A DNA stretch of 64,000 nt from Pandoraea fibrosis (GTDB lineage: Bacteria > Pseudomonadota > Gammaproteobacteria > Burkholderiales > Burkholderiaceae), in NCBI RefSeq assembly GCF_000807775.2, contig NZ_CP047385.1, forward strand, positions 2,666,001 to 2,730,000, read 5' to 3'. Made by a program: the position numbers and the translations under genes. The notes under the pieces are model-generated. The model had not been told where the DNA came from, did no database searches, and was given only the letters and a program-made list of their open reading frames with translations. Positions 17,538 through 28,284 of this stretch are shown one piece after another; positions within the stretch are counted from its first letter, which is position 1; each line of letters begins with the position of its first letter.

Positions 17538-18926
17538 TCACGCCTGACGCGGCGCCGGCACCGTCGGGGTGAGGAAGCGGTGCGCCAACGTGTGATAGAA
17601 CGACGGCGCAATCGCTTTCGACACCTGCGTGGAGAGCAGGGCAACGGCCATGAGCGGAATCACCATCTGATGGCCGTCGATCATCTCCATGACGATCACG
17701 AACGACGTAATCGGCGATTGCGTGACTGCCGCCAGATACCCGACCATACACAGCGCAGCCATGGCTGGTAGCGGTATCACTGACGTGATGTGGGCCATCA
17801 CATTGCCGAGCCCGGCCCCGATGGCGAGCGACGGCGCGAAGATACCGCCCGGAATTCCCGACAGATACGACACGCACAGGGCCGCGAACTTCAGCAGGGC
17901 GTAGAACGGCGAGAGTGCCGCATGCGACTCGAGCAGGCCGCGCGCCTCGGCATAGCCGCTGCCGAACGTGGTGCCCCCCGAGACCACGCCGATCACCGCG
18001 ATGGCCAGCCCGCACAGAAGTGCGAAGCGTACCGGATACGTTCGGCGAAGGCTCACGAGCGACGCGGGCATCCAGCGCGGCACGTTGAGCATCAGCCAGC
18101 CGAACAGGCCGCCCGCCACGCCTGTGAGCAGGCTGGCGGCGATGAGCACGGGGATCAGCGCCCAATGAAACTCGGTGAGTGCCTTGATTTGCCCGAAGTA
18201 CAGGTAATTGCCCTGCAGGCCGAGCGCCACGACGCCGGAAAAGATGATGGCGGTGATGAGCGTGCCGCTGTTCCGGGCGACGAAACTCCGGCTCAATTCC
18301 TCGATGGCGAACACCACGCCCGCGAGCGGCGTGTTGAACGCCGCCGCCAGACCTGCCGCCGCGCCGGCCAGTGTCAGTTGGCGCTCAATGTGCACGCTGC
18401 TACGGCGGTAGCCGCGCCGCATGGCGTACATGAGCGATGCGCCGATCTGTACGGTTGGCCCTTCCCGGCCAATGGTGAAGCCGCAAAGAATACCCAGAAA
18501 CGAGATCGCGATCTTGCCGAACATGATCCGCAGCGAGAGCAGCGACTTCGACAGCCGCGAGTCTTGCAGCGTGGCGATGACCTGCGGTATGCCACTCCCT
18601 TCCGACCCCCGGAAAAATTTCTGCGTCAGCCAGATCGCCAGCGCGGCGCCCAGCGGTGTGACGATCAGTGGTAGCCAGGCGCCGTGCGAGAGCATGCGCT
18701 GGAACAGCTCGAAGCCGAAGTCGATCAGTTTGGCGTAGGCGACCGAGACGAGGCCCACGAGCACGGCACCAAGCCAGAACACCCCGTAGTTGTGCCAGAG
18801 TCGGCGTGAGCGGGTGACGCCCCGTTTTGCCAGGCGAGTCGACAGCGAAGGCGACGCAGGCGGAGGTGTCGGCGAAGGCGGCGGGGCAGACGAAGCGGAC
18901 TCGGTGTTTGGCGGGATGGCGGACAC
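17538..18926 (-). CDS. clcB: ClC family chloride channel/antiporter
   Basis: A 462-residue polytopic membrane protein. Selectivity-filter sequences are all present: GSGIPQ, GREGP with the gating Glu of Cl-/H+ exchangers, and GGIFAPSLAIGAGLG. There is no C-terminal CBS pair, as in ClcA/ClcB-type bacterial proteins. It would exchange chloride for protons at the inner membrane. The frame opens with GTG, followed by a Pro/Ser-rich cytoplasmic leader of about 28 residues; no good ribosome-binding site is visible, so the start is uncertain. Confidence 0.88.
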   Translation of the reverse strand: MSAIPPNTESASSAPPPSPTPPPASPSLSTRLAKRGVTRSRRLWHNYGVFWLGAVLVGLVSVAYAKLIDFGFELFQRMLSHGAWLPLIVTPLGAALAIWLTQKFFRGSEGSGIPQVIATLQDSRLSKSLLSLRIMFGKIAISFLGILCGFTIGREGPTVQIGASLMYAMRRGYRRSSVHIERQLTLAGAAAGLAAAFNTPLAGVVFAIEELSRSFVARNSGTLITAIIFSGVVALGLQGNYLYFGQIKALTEFHWALIPVLIAASLLTGVAGGLFGWLMLNVPRWMPASLVSLRRTYPVRFALLCGLAIAVIGVVSGGTTFGSGYAEARGLLESHAALSPFYALLKFAALCVSYLSGIPGGIFAPSLAIGAGLGNVMAHITSVIPLPAMAALCMVGYLAAVTQSPITSFVIVMEMIDGHQMVIPLMAVALLSTQVSKAIAPSFYHTLAHRFLTPTVPAPRQA

Positions 18927-19070
18927 GGGGTCGTGTGGAATGAGAGGAAGACGTCGGTCGATTATACGCCCCGGCCCTCATGGGCTTGGTCCGCAGACGT
19001 CCCGGAATCTTCCGAATGTGCAGCGCGTCATGAGTTCATTTAAGATATTCGGATTCGCGGAAGAACCCTC

Positions 19071-19601
19071 ATGAACGAACTCATTTTCTGTCCCCGCTGT
19101 GCCTCGCCGCTCGACTCACGTGATGTCGCCGGGCGTATTCGCCGTGCTTGTCCGGATGCGGCTTGCGGCTTCGTCCACTGGGACAATCCGCTGCCGGTCG
19201 TGGCCGGTCTCGTGGAGTATCGCGGCCAGATCCTGCTGGCACGCAATGCGGCATGGTCCGAGGGCATGTTCGCGCTGATTACCGGCTTTCTGGAGCGCGA
19301 CGAAACGCCGGAAGACGGTGTGCGGCGCGAGATCAAGGAAGAGACCAATCTGGAAACCGACGCGATTTCGCTGCTCGGTGTCTATGAATTCATGCGCAAG
19401 AACGAGTTGATCATCGCCTATCACGCGGTTTGCGACGGCGATATTCGTCTCTCGGAAGAGCTTGCCGAGTTCCGTCTGGTGTCGCCGGAGCGGGTGCGCC
19501 CGTGGCGTGCCGGCACCGGACACGCGGTGGCCGAGTGGCTGCGACGACGCAATTTGCCGATTGAGTACGTGGACTCGGCAAAGTTGTCGATTGCCGGCTG
19601 A
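19071..19601 (+). CDS. Nudix hydrolase with N-terminal zinc ribbon
   Basis: A 176-residue Nudix protein. The box is complete except for the final Gly, which is Asn (G72, E78, R86-E-I-K-E-E91, N93). The first 35 residues form a CPRC...C...C zinc ribbon (C7, C10, C27, C32), as in NudC-like NAD(+)/NADH pyrophosphatases and short relatives that hydrolyse nucleoside diphosphate compounds. The protein is shorter than NudC, lacking its N-terminal domain, so NADH pyrophosphatase activity is only possible. It diverges from clcB across 144 bases and stands 99 bases before the TusA-like gene. Confidence 0.88.
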   Translation: MNELIFCPRCASPLDSRDVAGRIRRACPDAACGFVHWDNPLPVVAGLVEYRGQILLARNAAWSEGMFALITGFLERDETPEDGVRREIKEETNLETDAISLLGVYEFMRKNELIIAYHAVCDGDIRLSEELAEFRLVSPERVRPWRAGTGHAVAEWLRRRNLPIEYVDSAKLSIAG

Positions 19602-19700
19602 CGGCTGACGGCCGGCGGCAGCGACTACGGTAGAATCGCGGTTTGCGGGGCGAACCCGGCACAAGATTCGAACAAGACTGACAGGACTGACGAGAGGGAC

Positions 19701-19934
19701 ATGAGCATGGAATTTCAGAAAGAAGTCGACGCGAGCGGTCTGAACTGCCCGCTGCCGATCCTGCGTGCCAAGAAGGCACTTGCCGAAATGCAGAGCGGTG
19801 AAGTGCTGCACATCATCGCCACCGATCCCGGTTCGGCGCGCGACTTCAGTGCGTTTGCCAAGCAGACCGGCAACGAACTCATCGAATCGCGCGAAGAAGG
19901 CAAGACGTTCCACTTCCTCATGCGCCGACGCTGA
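19701..19934 (+). CDS. TusA/SirA-like sulfurtransferase
   Basis: A 77-residue TusA-family protein. The family motif CPLPILRAKKAL gives the persulfide-carrying Cys (C16) within CPxP. Such proteins shuttle sulfur for tRNA thiolation, molybdenum cofactor or sulfur oxidation. GAGAGGG lies before the first of two closely spaced ATG codons; the second, six bases on, is equally possible. It ends at a strong bidirectional terminator shared with galU. It carries the YeeE/YedE-partner type fold, but the YeeE gene of this window is about 10 kb away. Confidence 0.9.
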   Translation: MSMEFQKEVDASGLNCPLPILRAKKALAEMQSGEVLHIIATDPGSARDFSAFAKQTGNELIESREEGKTFHFLMRRR

Positions 19935-19956
19935 TCGCTCGGTGTTGCGGGCATAA

Positions 19957-19987
19957 AAAAAGCCGACGGCCATGCCGTCGGCTTTTT
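19957..19987. terminator. Bidirectional terminator between tusA-like gene and galU
   Basis: A 14-bp perfect stem (AAAAAGCCGACGGC) with a CAT loop; A-run on one side and T-run on the other let it serve both convergent genes. Confidence 0.88.
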
Positions 19988-20019
19988 CTTTTGGCGCAGT
20001 ATTGGCGCCGTACTGACGC

Positions 20020-20904
20020 TTACACCAGATCGCCGTGCGATTCGCGCAGGTACTCTCGGAATGCGTCCTTCAGCTCCGGGTGGCGCAGCGCAAACTCCAC
20101 CGTCGCCTTCAGATAGCCGAGCTTGCTGCCGCAGTCGAAGCGCTTGCCCTGATAGCGATACGCCAAAACGACCTCGTCCTGCATCAGCTTCTGAATGGCA
20201 TCCGTCAATTGGATCTCGCCACCCGAGCCCGGATCGATCTCGCGGATGCAATCGAAGATGCGCGGACGCAGCACGTAGCGACCGACAACGCCCAGATTCG
20301 ACGGGGCGTTTTCCGGCGCGGGCTTCTCGACGATATGGGTCAGCTTGACGATGTCCTTCTCGCCCCATTCGTTGCCCGCGACGATCCCATAAGAGCGGCT
20401 TTGCTCGATGGGGATCTCTTCCACGCCAATGATCGAGTTGTGATACTGGTTGTACAGATCGACCATCTGCTTGAGCACCGGCGGCTCGCCGTCGAGCAAG
20501 TCGTCGGCGAGAATGACCGCGAACGGCTCATCGCCCACGAGCTTTTCCGCGCACAGCACCGCGTGTCCCAGACCCAGTGCCTTGGGCTGACGCACATAGA
20601 AACAGTCGATATGCGGCGGCTTGATCGAATGCACGACGTCGAGCAACGCCTGCTTGTTCTTCGCCTCCAGCTCCGCTTCGAGTTCGAAGGCCGTGTCGAA
20701 GTGATCTTCGATCGCGCGCTTGTTACGGCCCGTCACGAAGATCATTTCCGTGATGCCGGCGGCCGCCGCTTCTTCCACCGCGTACTGGATCAGCGGCTTG
20801 TCGACGACGGGCAGCATTTCTTTCGGGCTAGCCTTGGTCGCCGGCAGGAAGCGGGTGCCGAGGCCCGCAACGGGGAACACGGCTTTGGTCACGACGGTTT
20901 TCAT
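20020..20904 (-). CDS. galU: UTP-glucose-1-phosphate uridylyltransferase
   Basis: A 294-residue nucleotidyltransferase making UDP-glucose for envelope polysaccharides and glycans. The N-terminus [19 protein letters not shown] is the nucleotide-binding loop, followed by [19 protein letters not shown]. Later motifs include [10 protein letters not shown] and the C-terminal [12 protein letters not shown]. The start is set by GGGAG eight bases upstream on the minus strand; the frame continues 11 codons further without support. It lies 29 bases after valS in the same direction, so the two are probably co-transcribed. Confidence 0.95.
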   Translation of the reverse strand: MKTVVTKAVFPVAGLGTRFLPATKASPKEMLPVVDKPLIQYAVEEAAAAGITEMIFVTGRNKRAIEDHFDTAFELEAELEAKNKQALLDVVHSIKPPHIDCFYVRQPKALGLGHAVLCAEKLVGDEPFAVILADDLLDGEPPVLKQMVDLYNQYHNSIIGVEEIPIEQSRSYGIVAGNEWGEKDIVKLTHIVEKPAPENAPSNLGVVGRYVLRPRIFDCIREIDPGSGGEIQLTDAIQKLMQDEVVLAYRYQGKRFDCGSKLGYLKATVEFALRHPELKDAFREYLRESHGDLV

Positions 20905-20933
20905 TGATATCTCCCTGGTGGATGTCGAGCGTC

Positions 20934-23795
20934 TCACGCGGGCAGGCGGGACAACTGGGCCTGCAACTTACCGAGGACGGCTTCAAAGTCGACCAATCGT
21001 TGCTTCTCGAGTTCCACGACGTTGGCGGGCGCGCGGGCCACGAAGCTCTCGTTGGAGAGCTTGCCGTGGCACTTCGCGATCTCGCCTTCGAGACGTTTGA
21101 CTTCCTTGCCGAGGCGCTCGCGCTCCGCTGCGACGTCGATCTCGACCTTCAGCGCCAACTTGTTCGCGCCTACCACGGCGAGCGGCGCGCCGGCGGCCTG
21201 CGCGTCGAGTGTGGCTTCGTCGGCCAGTACCTGCACTTCGGAGAGTTTGGCGAGCGTTTGCAGATACGGCGCGATCGACGTCAGGAATTCCACATCGCCT
21301 GCGACCAGCAGCGGCACGCGTTGCGCCGGCGACAGGTTCATTTCGCCGCGCAGGTTGCGGCACGCGTCGACGGCAGCCTTCAACTGCTGCATCCACGCTT
21401 CGTCGCCCTCGTCGATCTTGCTCATATCCGCGACCGGATACGGCTGCACCATGATACTGGCTTCGCCTGCGGCCTTGTCCGCCGGGTAGCGGCCGGCCAG
21501 CGGCGCCACCTTCTGCCACAGGGCTTCGGTGATGAACGGAATGATCGGGTGGGCCAGACGCAGTACCGTTTCCAGCACGCGCAACAGCGTGCGGCGCGTG
21601 GCGCGCTGTTGCGCCGGGGTACCGTTCTGAATCTGCCACTTGGCCAGTTCGACGTACCAGTCGCAGTACTCATCCCACACGAACTTGTAGATCGAGCTGG
21701 CGATGTTGTCGAAACGATAGTCGGCAAAGCCCTTCGCGACATCGGCTTCCACGCGTTGCAGCAACGACACGATCCAGCGGTCGGCGCGCGAGAAATCCAG
21801 TTGACCGTCGGGGCCGCAATCGCCCACGCACGGCGCCATGCCGCAGTCCTGGCCTTCGCAGTTCATCAGCACGAAGCGCGTGGCGTTCCACAGCTTGTTG
21901 CAGAAGTTGCGATAGCCTTCGCAGCGCGCGAGATCGAAGTTGATGTTCCGGCCGAGCGTGGCCATCGACGCGAACGTAAAGCGCAGCGCGTCGGTGCCGA
22001 ACGGCGCAATGCCGTCCGGGAATTCCTTGCGCGTCTTCTTCTCGATGCTTGCCGCTTGCTTCGGGTTCATCAGACCCGTCGTGCGCTTGGCAAGCAGAGC
22101 GTCGAGCGACACGCCGTCGACGATGTCGATCGGATCGAGCGTGTTGCCCTTCGACTTGGACATCTTCTGGCCTTCGGCGTCACGCACGAGCCCGTGAACG
22201 TAGACGGTCTTGAAGGGCACCTTGCCGGTGAAGTGCGTGGTCATCATGACCATGCGCGCCACCCAGAAGAAGATGATGTCGAAGCCGGTCACGAGCACCG
22301 ACGACGGCAGGAAATGCTTCAGTTCGGGCGTTTCCTGCGGCCAGCCGAGCGACGAGAACGGCACGAGGGCCGACGAGAACCATGTGTCGAGCACGTCTTC
22401 GTCGCGCTTGAGGGCGCCGGTGTAGCCCTTTGCGCGGGCCTTCTCGGCAGCTTCTTCTTCCGTGTGGGCGACGTACACATTGCCCGCATCGTCGTACCAC
22501 GCAGGAATCTGGTGACCCCACCAGAGTTGACGCGAGATACACCAGTCCTGAATGTTCTCCAGCCACTGGTTGTAGGTCGTCGTCCAGTTCTCCGGCACGA
22601 ACTTGATATCGCCGCTGCGCACGACGTCGAGCGCGGTTTCGGTGATCGACTTGCCCGGATGGAACGTGCCTTCCGGGGCGGGTTTGCTCATGGCGACGAA
22701 CCACTGATCCGTGAGCATCGGCTCGATGACCGTGCCCGTGCGGTCGCTGCGCGGCACCATCAGCTTGTGCGGCTTGACCGATTCGAGCAGCCCCTGGGCG
22801 TCGAGGTCGGCCACGATTTGCTTGCGCGCGTCGAAACGATCCATCCCGCGGTACTTTTCCGGGGCGTTCTCGTTGATCTTCGCGTCGAGCGTGAGAATGT
22901 TGATCTGCGGCAGGTTGTGACGCTGGCCCACAGCGTAATCGTTGAAGTCGTGCGCCGGCGTGACTTTCACCACGCCCGTGCCGAATTCGAGGTCGACGTA
23001 ATCGTCGGCGATGATCGGGATTTCACGGTCGGACAGCGGCAGCTTGGCCATCTGGCCGATCAGGTGCTTGTAGCGCTCGTCTTCCGGATGGACCATCAGC
23101 GCCACGTCGCCGAGCATCGTTTCCGGACGCGTGGTGGCAACCGTGAGCGAGCCCGAGCCGTCAGCCAACGGGTAACGGATGTGCCACAGCGAGCCTTCCT
23201 CTTCCTCGCTGACCACTTCCAGATCGGACACGGCGGTGAGCAGGGTCGATTCCCAGTTCACGAGACGCTTGCCACGATAGATCAGCCCTTGCTCGTACAG
23301 CGTGACGAACACGTCGCGCACGGCACGGGACATCTTGTCGTCCATCGTGAAGTATTCGCGGCTCCAGTCGATGGAGGCGCCCAGGCGACGCACCTGACGC
23401 GTGATCGTGCTGCCCGACTGTTCCTTCCAGTCCCACACACGCTCGACGAACTTCTCGCGGCCGAGGTCGTGGCGCGAGACCTTCTGGGCGTCCAGTTGGC
23501 GTTCGACGACGATCTGCGTGGCGATACCTGCATGGTCGGTGCCCGGCACCCAGAGGGTGTTGGCGCCCTTCATGCGGTGATAGCGGGTGAGGCCATCCAT
23601 GATCGTCTGGTTGAACGCGTGACCCATGTGCAGCGTGCCGGTAACGTTCGGCGGCGGCAACTGGATGCTGAAATCTTCACGGGCGTCGTCGAAAGTCGGC
23701 CGGGCATAGCCTCGGCGTTCCCATTCGGGGCCCCAGTGGGCTTCGACGTCCTGCGGCTCGAAGCTCTTGGCAAGCGTATTGTCGCTGTCGCTCAT
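20934..23795 (-). CDS. valS: Valyl-tRNA synthetase
   Basis: A 953-residue class I synthetase (E. coli ValS has 951). It opens with [20 protein letters not shown], has the HIGH-type motif as HMGH in [14 protein letters not shown] and the KMSKS loop in [14 protein letters not shown], with the CP1 editing domain between them. The C-terminal tRNA-binding coiled-coil arm is Lys/Glu-rich ([20 protein letters not shown]). It is the first gene of a minus-strand unit with galU and diverges from uvrD over 111 bases. Confidence 0.97.
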   Translation of the reverse strand: MSDSDNTLAKSFEPQDVEAHWGPEWERRGYARPTFDDAREDFSIQLPPPNVTGTLHMGHAFNQTIMDGLTRYHRMKGANTLWVPGTDHAGIATQIVVERQLDAQKVSRHDLGREKFVERVWDWKEQSGSTITRQVRRLGASIDWSREYFTMDDKMSRAVRDVFVTLYEQGLIYRGKRLVNWESTLLTAVSDLEVVSEEEEGSLWHIRYPLADGSGSLTVATTRPETMLGDVALMVHPEDERYKHLIGQMAKLPLSDREIPIIADDYVDLEFGTGVVKVTPAHDFNDYAVGQRHNLPQINILTLDAKINENAPEKYRGMDRFDARKQIVADLDAQGLLESVKPHKLMVPRSDRTGTVIEPMLTDQWFVAMSKPAPEGTFHPGKSITETALDVVRSGDIKFVPENWTTTYNQWLENIQDWCISRQLWWGHQIPAWYDDAGNVYVAHTEEEAAEKARAKGYTGALKRDEDVLDTWFSSALVPFSSLGWPQETPELKHFLPSSVLVTGFDIIFFWVARMVMMTTHFTGKVPFKTVYVHGLVRDAEGQKMSKSKGNTLDPIDIVDGVSLDALLAKRTTGLMNPKQAASIEKKTRKEFPDGIAPFGTDALRFTFASMATLGRNINFDLARCEGYRNFCNKLWNATRFVLMNCEGQDCGMAPCVGDCGPDGQLDFSRADRWIVSLLQRVEADVAKGFADYRFDNIASSIYKFVWDEYCDWYVELAKWQIQNGTPAQQRATRRTLLRVLETVLRLAHPIIPFITEALWQKVAPLAGRYPADKAAGEASIMVQPYPVADMSKIDEGDEAWMQQLKAAVDACRNLRGEMNLSPAQRVPLLVAGDVEFLTSIAPYLQTLAKLSEVQVLADEATLDAQAAGAPLAVVGANKLALKVEIDVAAERERLGKEVKRLEGEIAKCHGKLSNESFVARAPANVVELEKQRLVDFEAVLGKLQAQLSRLPA

Positions 23796-23830
23796 GGATT
23801 GGATGGACCGTGTAATGCGTGAAACCCTGA

Positions 23831-23878
23831 ATTATAAAAGATTCGGTGCCGTTTCCGCGCCGCAGCAGGATTTATAAT
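23831..23878. promoter_or_regulatory. Divergent -10 elements for valS and uvrD
   Basis: TATAAT on the minus strand (complement of 23831-23836) points to valS and TATAAT on the plus strand at 23873-23878 points to uvrD, 29 bases before its ATG. Neither has a good -35 hexamer, so these are candidates. Confidence 0.4.
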
Positions 23879-23906
23879 CGGGCTTCACTCGAAATTCCCT
23901 CCCGAC

Positions 23907-26228
23907 ATGCCCGACCTGCTAGCCAACCTGAACCCCGAACAACTGGCCGCCGTGACACTCCCGGACGAGCCAGCCCTTATTCTCGCGGGCGCAGGATCCG
24001 GCAAGACGCGCGTGCTCACGACCCGTATCGCCTGGCTGATCCAGCAGGGCCATGTGGGTCCGGCGGGCATTCTGGCCGTGACCTTTACCAACAAGGCGGC
24101 CAAGGAAATGCAGGCCCGTCTGGGCGCGATGCTGCCGATCAGCACCCGGGCCATGTGGATCGGCACCTTCCACGGGCTGTGCAACCGCATGCTGCGCGCG
24201 CATTTCCGCGACGCCGGGCTGCCGCAGAGCTTCCAGATCCTCGATCAGGCCGACCAGCTCTCCGCCATCAAACGGATGATGAAAGCGGCAAACGTCGACG
24301 ATGAGAAGTATCCGCCGAAAAACCTGCAATATTTCATCAATAACGCCAAGGAACAGGGGCTGCGCCCTCACGAGGTCGAGGCCAACGACGCCTTCAACCA
24401 GAAGTTCGTCGAGCTGTACACCGCCTATCAGGAGCAGTGCCAGCGCGAAGGCGTGGTCGATTTCGCCGAACTGCTGCTGCGCTGTTTCGAGCTGCTCAAG
24501 CATAACGAGCCGCTGCGCGTGCATTACCAGTCGCGCTTTCGTCATATTCTCGTCGACGAGTTCCAGGACACGAACAAGCTCCAGTACGCATGGCTCAAGA
24601 TGCTTGCGGGGTCGAACGCGGCCGTGTTCGCCGTGGGGGACGACGATCAGAGCATCTACGCGTTTCGTGGTGCCAACGTCGGCAATATGGCCGACTTCGA
24701 ACGCGAATTCCGTGTTCGGCACATGATCAAGCTGGAGCAGAACTACCGTTCGCACGGCAACATCCTCGATGCCGCCAATGCGTTGATTTCGAATAACGCG
24801 CGGCGTCTGGGCAAGAATCTGCGCACCGATGCGGGACATGGTGAGTTGATCCGTGTCTACGAGGCCGCGACCGACTTGCAGGAGGCGAGCTGGCTCGTCG
24901 AAGAGATCAAGGCGCTCGTCGCGCAGGGGCTGTCGCGGCAGGACATCGCCATTCTCTATCGCAGCAACGCGCAGTCGCGGGTGATGGAGCACGCGCTGGT
25001 CGGCGCCGGCATTGCGTATCGCGTGTACGGCGGACTGCGCTTTTTCGAGCGCCAGGAAGTCAAGCACGCCCTGGCGTACCTGCGTCTGATCGAGAATCCG
25101 AACGACGATACGGCATTCGCCCGCGTCGTGAACTTCCCGACGCGCGGGATTGGCGCCCGTTCGCTCGAACAACTGGCCGACGCGGCGCGTCTGTACAACT
25201 GCTCGATGTACGCCGCCGTGCCCTATATGACCGGCAAGGCTGGCACCAATCTGACGGCATTCGTCCGATTGATCGAGCAGATGCGTCAGGACACCGCGCG
25301 CCTCACGCTGCCGGAGGTCGTCACGCACATCATCGATGCGAGCGGGTTGATTGCGCATTATCAGACCGAGAAAGAAGGTCAGGATCGTATCGAGAACTTG
25401 CAGGAACTGGTGCACGCCGCCACGGCGTTCATCGCCGAGGAAGGCTATGGGCTCGACGCGCCGGCGCGTTTGATCGCCATGCGGCCCGCGTTGCCGGGCG
25501 CGCCTGACGTGCTGGCATCCCCCGACGGTGTGGTCGACGCCGACACACCGGTGGAGATGACGCCTCTGGCCGGCTTCCTCTCGCACGCGTCGCTCGAGGC
25601 CGGGGATAACCAGGCAGAGGCCGGGCAAGATGCCGTGCAACTGATGACGGTGCACGCGGCCAAGGGGCTCGAATTTACGGCGGTCTTCGTCACCGGGCTG
25701 GAAGAAGGGCTGTTTCCGCATGAAAACAGTGCGCTCGAACTCGACGGCCTCGAAGAAGAGCGCCGGTTGATGTATGTGGCGATCACGCGCGCCAAGGAGC
25801 GGTTGTATCTCTCGTTCACGCAGAGCCGGATGCTGCACGGCCAGACCCGTTACAACGTGCGTTCGCGCTTCTTCGAGGAAATTCCGGAGGAGGTGCTCAA
25901 GTTCCTGACGCCGCGCGCGCAACCGGGCGCACGTCTGGGACAGGCCGAGCCGGCGTGGGGGCGCGACTGGTTTTCGCGTCCGCAGGTGGGAGCGACAAAG
26001 CAGGACGAATGGGTGGCGACCAAGTCGGAACAGGCCCTTGCTGACCGTTCGCGCTCGTCGGAGACGGGCTTCAAGCTGGGGCAGGGGGTTTTCCACACCA
26101 AGTTCGGTGAGGGCAAGATCATCGGGCTCGAGGGGACGGGCGTGGAAGCGCGCGCACACGTGAAGTTTGGCCGTCACGGCGAGAAGTGGCTCGCGCTGGC
26201 CGTCGCGAAACTTCAGCCGATCGAGTAA
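23907..26228 (+). CDS. uvrD: DNA helicase II, UvrD/PcrA family
   Basis: A 773-residue SF1A 3'-5' helicase for nucleotide excision and mismatch repair. Motifs in order: the Q-motif region LNPEQLAAV, Walker A AGAGSGKT (about 27-34), FTNKAAKEM, DEFQDTN, GDDDQSIYAFRGA, the long YRSHGNI segment, TVHAAKGLEF and VAITRAKERLYLSF. The C-terminal tail GVFHTKFGEGKIIGLEG...VKFGRHGEKWL matches the UvrD/PcrA tudor-like domain that contacts RNA polymerase. UvrD is preferred over Rep because of this tail. Confidence 0.94.
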   Translation: MPDLLANLNPEQLAAVTLPDEPALILAGAGSGKTRVLTTRIAWLIQQGHVGPAGILAVTFTNKAAKEMQARLGAMLPISTRAMWIGTFHGLCNRMLRAHFRDAGLPQSFQILDQADQLSAIKRMMKAANVDDEKYPPKNLQYFINNAKEQGLRPHEVEANDAFNQKFVELYTAYQEQCQREGVVDFAELLLRCFELLKHNEPLRVHYQSRFRHILVDEFQDTNKLQYAWLKMLAGSNAAVFAVGDDDQSIYAFRGANVGNMADFEREFRVRHMIKLEQNYRSHGNILDAANALISNNARRLGKNLRTDAGHGELIRVYEAATDLQEASWLVEEIKALVAQGLSRQDIAILYRSNAQSRVMEHALVGAGIAYRVYGGLRFFERQEVKHALAYLRLIENPNDDTAFARVVNFPTRGIGARSLEQLADAARLYNCSMYAAVPYMTGKAGTNLTAFVRLIEQMRQDTARLTLPEVVTHIIDASGLIAHYQTEKEGQDRIENLQELVHAATAFIAEEGYGLDAPARLIAMRPALPGAPDVLASPDGVVDADTPVEMTPLAGFLSHASLEAGDNQAEAGQDAVQLMTVHAAKGLEFTAVFVTGLEEGLFPHENSALELDGLEEERRLMYVAITRAKERLYLSFTQSRMLHGQTRYNVRSRFFEEIPEEVLKFLTPRAQPGARLGQAEPAWGRDWFSRPQVGATKQDEWVATKSEQALADRSRSSETGFKLGQGVFHTKFGEGKIIGLEGTGVEARAHVKFGRHGEKWLALAVAKLQPIE

Positions 26229-26249
26229 CGACGCTGACGTCGGCCATGA

Positions 26250-26280
26250 CAAAGGGCACCCGCGGGTGCCCTTTGTTTTG
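26250..26280 (+). terminator. Terminator downstream of uvrD
   Basis: A 26-base perfect palindrome (CAAAGGGCACCCG and its complement), followed by TTTTG. It may also end the convergent minus-strand unit, though there the T-run is missing. Confidence 0.78.
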
Positions 26281-26343
26281 CCTGCTCAGCCGTTTCTGCC
26301 TGGCGGATCCGTCGTTCGTCCGATCTGGGATCGCGGGGGAGGC

Positions 26344-27153
26344 TTATGCTTCCGGCGGTGCGACGTTCGGATCGATGGCGCCGATTTCCTGCACGCCGAA
26401 GCAGCCGCGATAGCTCGCATAGAACGAGCAGTACAGCACGGCCGTGAACAGGATCGAGTACGGCATGAGGACGAGCATGGCGTATTGATGGATGCCCATC
26501 GCGGCCATCGTCAACGCCACGATCAGCGGCAGTACCGTGGCGACGACGGCCGTGCACAGCCCGTAGACAAAGAAGGCGCGCAGGTTGCGCACGCACGCCG
26601 TCCAACTGAAAAAGAGCGCCTTGATGGGGGGGACGTCGTGCCATGCCACAAGCACCGGCGCGAACCAGAACATCATCGCGACCGGGATGTACGCGAGCCC
26701 CGCTGCCAGCATGGCCTGCCCCATCGAGCCGCTCGTGAGCGATTCTTCGCTGATACGGCCACCGAAGAGCATCTTGTTGAGCAGATCGCCGCCGTCGAAG
26801 AGCGCCGAGAACAGGAACACCACGGCCATCGCCACAATGTAGTAGCCGCCAAGGATCAGCAGCCGGCGCGAGACTTCCTTGCCGTGGCCACGAAAGCCAT
26901 CGAGCAGCACGTTCGGCAGCACCTGTTTGCTTTTGATGATGTCGCGGCAGGCAGCCATGAAGCCGACCGATAGACCGGGGATGAACAGCAGCGGGAGGAA
27001 CGCGCCCACCACCGGCAGGATCGACAGCAGCATCACGCCAAACAAATAGGCGAAGAGCAGCGTCAGAATGGCGAGCGGGTTCTTGCGGAACAGCCAGATG
27101 CCCTGGCGCAGCCACACATAACCACTCTTCGGCGGGACTTCAAGCAATTGCAT
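26344..27153 (-). CDS. BPSS1780-type integral membrane protein of unknown function
   Basis: A 269-residue protein beginning MQLLEVPPKSGYVWLRQGIWLFRKNP, which I associate with the BPSS1780 family of beta-proteobacteria. There are about six hydrophobic segments (for example LAILTLLFAYLFGVMLLSIL and YYIVAMAVVFLFSALF) and no catalytic motif that I recognise. It is the third gene of a minus-strand unit, 31 bases after thrB, an arrangement I believe is frequent in Burkholderiaceae. The start is the first ATG matching the family N-terminus; only a distant GGAG precedes it. Function unknown. Confidence 0.8.
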   Translation of the reverse strand: MQLLEVPPKSGYVWLRQGIWLFRKNPLAILTLLFAYLFGVMLLSILPVVGAFLPLLFIPGLSVGFMAACRDIIKSKQVLPNVLLDGFRGHGKEVSRRLLILGGYYIVAMAVVFLFSALFDGGDLLNKMLFGGRISEESLTSGSMGQAMLAAGLAYIPVAMMFWFAPVLVAWHDVPPIKALFFSWTACVRNLRAFFVYGLCTAVVATVLPLIVALTMAAMGIHQYAMLVLMPYSILFTAVLYCSFYASYRGCFGVQEIGAIDPNVAPPEA

Positions 27154-27184
27154 AGGGTTCGAATGACTCCGATGGGACGTCAGG

Positions 27185-28156
27185 TTACAGCCAGGGAATG
27201 GAAACGGCTTCGATGCGTTCGCGCAGGATTCGTTCGAAATGCCCCGGATCGTGCGGCTTGAGCATTTCGGCCGCCCGCGGCAAGTGAAAATCATACAGGC
27301 GCGACACCCAGAAGCGCAGCGCCCCCGCCCGGAGCATATCGCGCCAGTGCGACGCTTCGATGTTCGTGAGCGGGCGCACTGTCTCGTAGGCACGCAGCAT
27401 GGCGTGCACGCGCGCCTCGTCCAGCACGCCGGTCGAGAGGTCGCAGCACCAGTCGTTGACCGTTACCGCCAAGTCGAACAGCCACTTGTCGCAACCCGCG
27501 AAGTAGAAATCGAAGAATCCTCCCAGGCGGGGCGAGCCATCTTCGGCCTGGTCGAACAATACGTTGTCGCGGAACAAGTCGCAGTGGCACGGTCCCGCCT
27601 GCATCGCACGGTAGTCGCCTGATGCAAAAAACGCTTCCTGATGCGCCATCTCGCTTTGCAGCAGGGCGCGTTCCGCGTCGCTCAGGAACGGCATGACTTC
27701 AGGCGCCGCTTCGCGCCACCACGGCAGGCTTCGCAGGTTCGCCTGCTCGAGCGTGAAGTCGCGCCCGGCCAGATGCATGCGTGCGAGCATGGCGCCCACG
27801 TGCGCGCAGTGCTCGGGCGCAGGCGCCAGTTCGGAGCGCCCGGCCAGCTTGGTCACGATGGTGGCGGGTTTGCCGTTCAGTTCGCCAAGAATTTCGCCCG
27901 TGCGATCGGGGATCGGGTCGGGCACCGGTACGCTGTGGTGCGCGAGGTGCCCCATCAATTGGAGATAGAACGGCAATTGCGTTGCCGTGAGCTTCTCGAA
28001 CAGCGTCAGCACGAACTCGCCGCGCTCGGTCGTCAGGAAGTAGTTGGTGTTTTCGATGCCGGAGCTGATGCCCCGGAAATCGAGAACATTCCCCAAATCG
28101 TAGCGTTGCAGCCATTGATCGAGCTGCTCGGGCGAGACGGAAGTGAAAACGGCCAT
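27185..28156 (-). CDS. thrB: Homoserine kinase (ThrB, APH-fold type)
   Basis: A 323-residue kinase of the aminoglycoside-phosphotransferase fold, which phosphorylates homoserine in threonine biosynthesis in many proteobacteria. It begins [22 protein letters not shown], has [12 protein letters not shown], and the catalytic motif [11 protein letters not shown] with the DFYFAG metal loop. The longer frame starts with TTG ten codons earlier; ATG matches the family better. It follows the DUF2782-like gene and precedes the BPSS1780-type gene. Confidence 0.9.
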   Translation of the reverse strand: MAVFTSVSPEQLDQWLQRYDLGNVLDFRGISSGIENTNYFLTTERGEFVLTLFEKLTATQLPFYLQLMGHLAHHSVPVPDPIPDRTGEILGELNGKPATIVTKLAGRSELAPAPEHCAHVGAMLARMHLAGRDFTLEQANLRSLPWWREAAPEVMPFLSDAERALLQSEMAHQEAFFASGDYRAMQAGPCHCDLFRDNVLFDQAEDGSPRLGGFFDFYFAGCDKWLFDLAVTVNDWCCDLSTGVLDEARVHAMLRAYETVRPLTNIEASHWRDMLRAGALRFWVSRLYDFHLPRAAEMLKPHDPGHFERILRERIEAVSIPWL

Positions 28157-28284
28157 GCGTGCGTTAAGTGGAGGTGTCTCAGACAAACGGCCCGTGCACG
28201 TGCAGCGGGCCGCTGGGTCGAGACATACAGGAAGCTGGCGCGCCGCCAGGTGGCGCGCGCGGGTGAATCAGATTACCAGAGACG

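Noticed and set aside
20904..23822. Plus-strand frame of 972 codons over valS
   Set aside because: Shadow of valS on the opposite strand; composition rich in Arg/His/Gly without motifs.
23919..26252. Minus-strand frame of 777 codons over uvrD
   Set aside because: Shadow of uvrD; no ribosome-binding site or domain.
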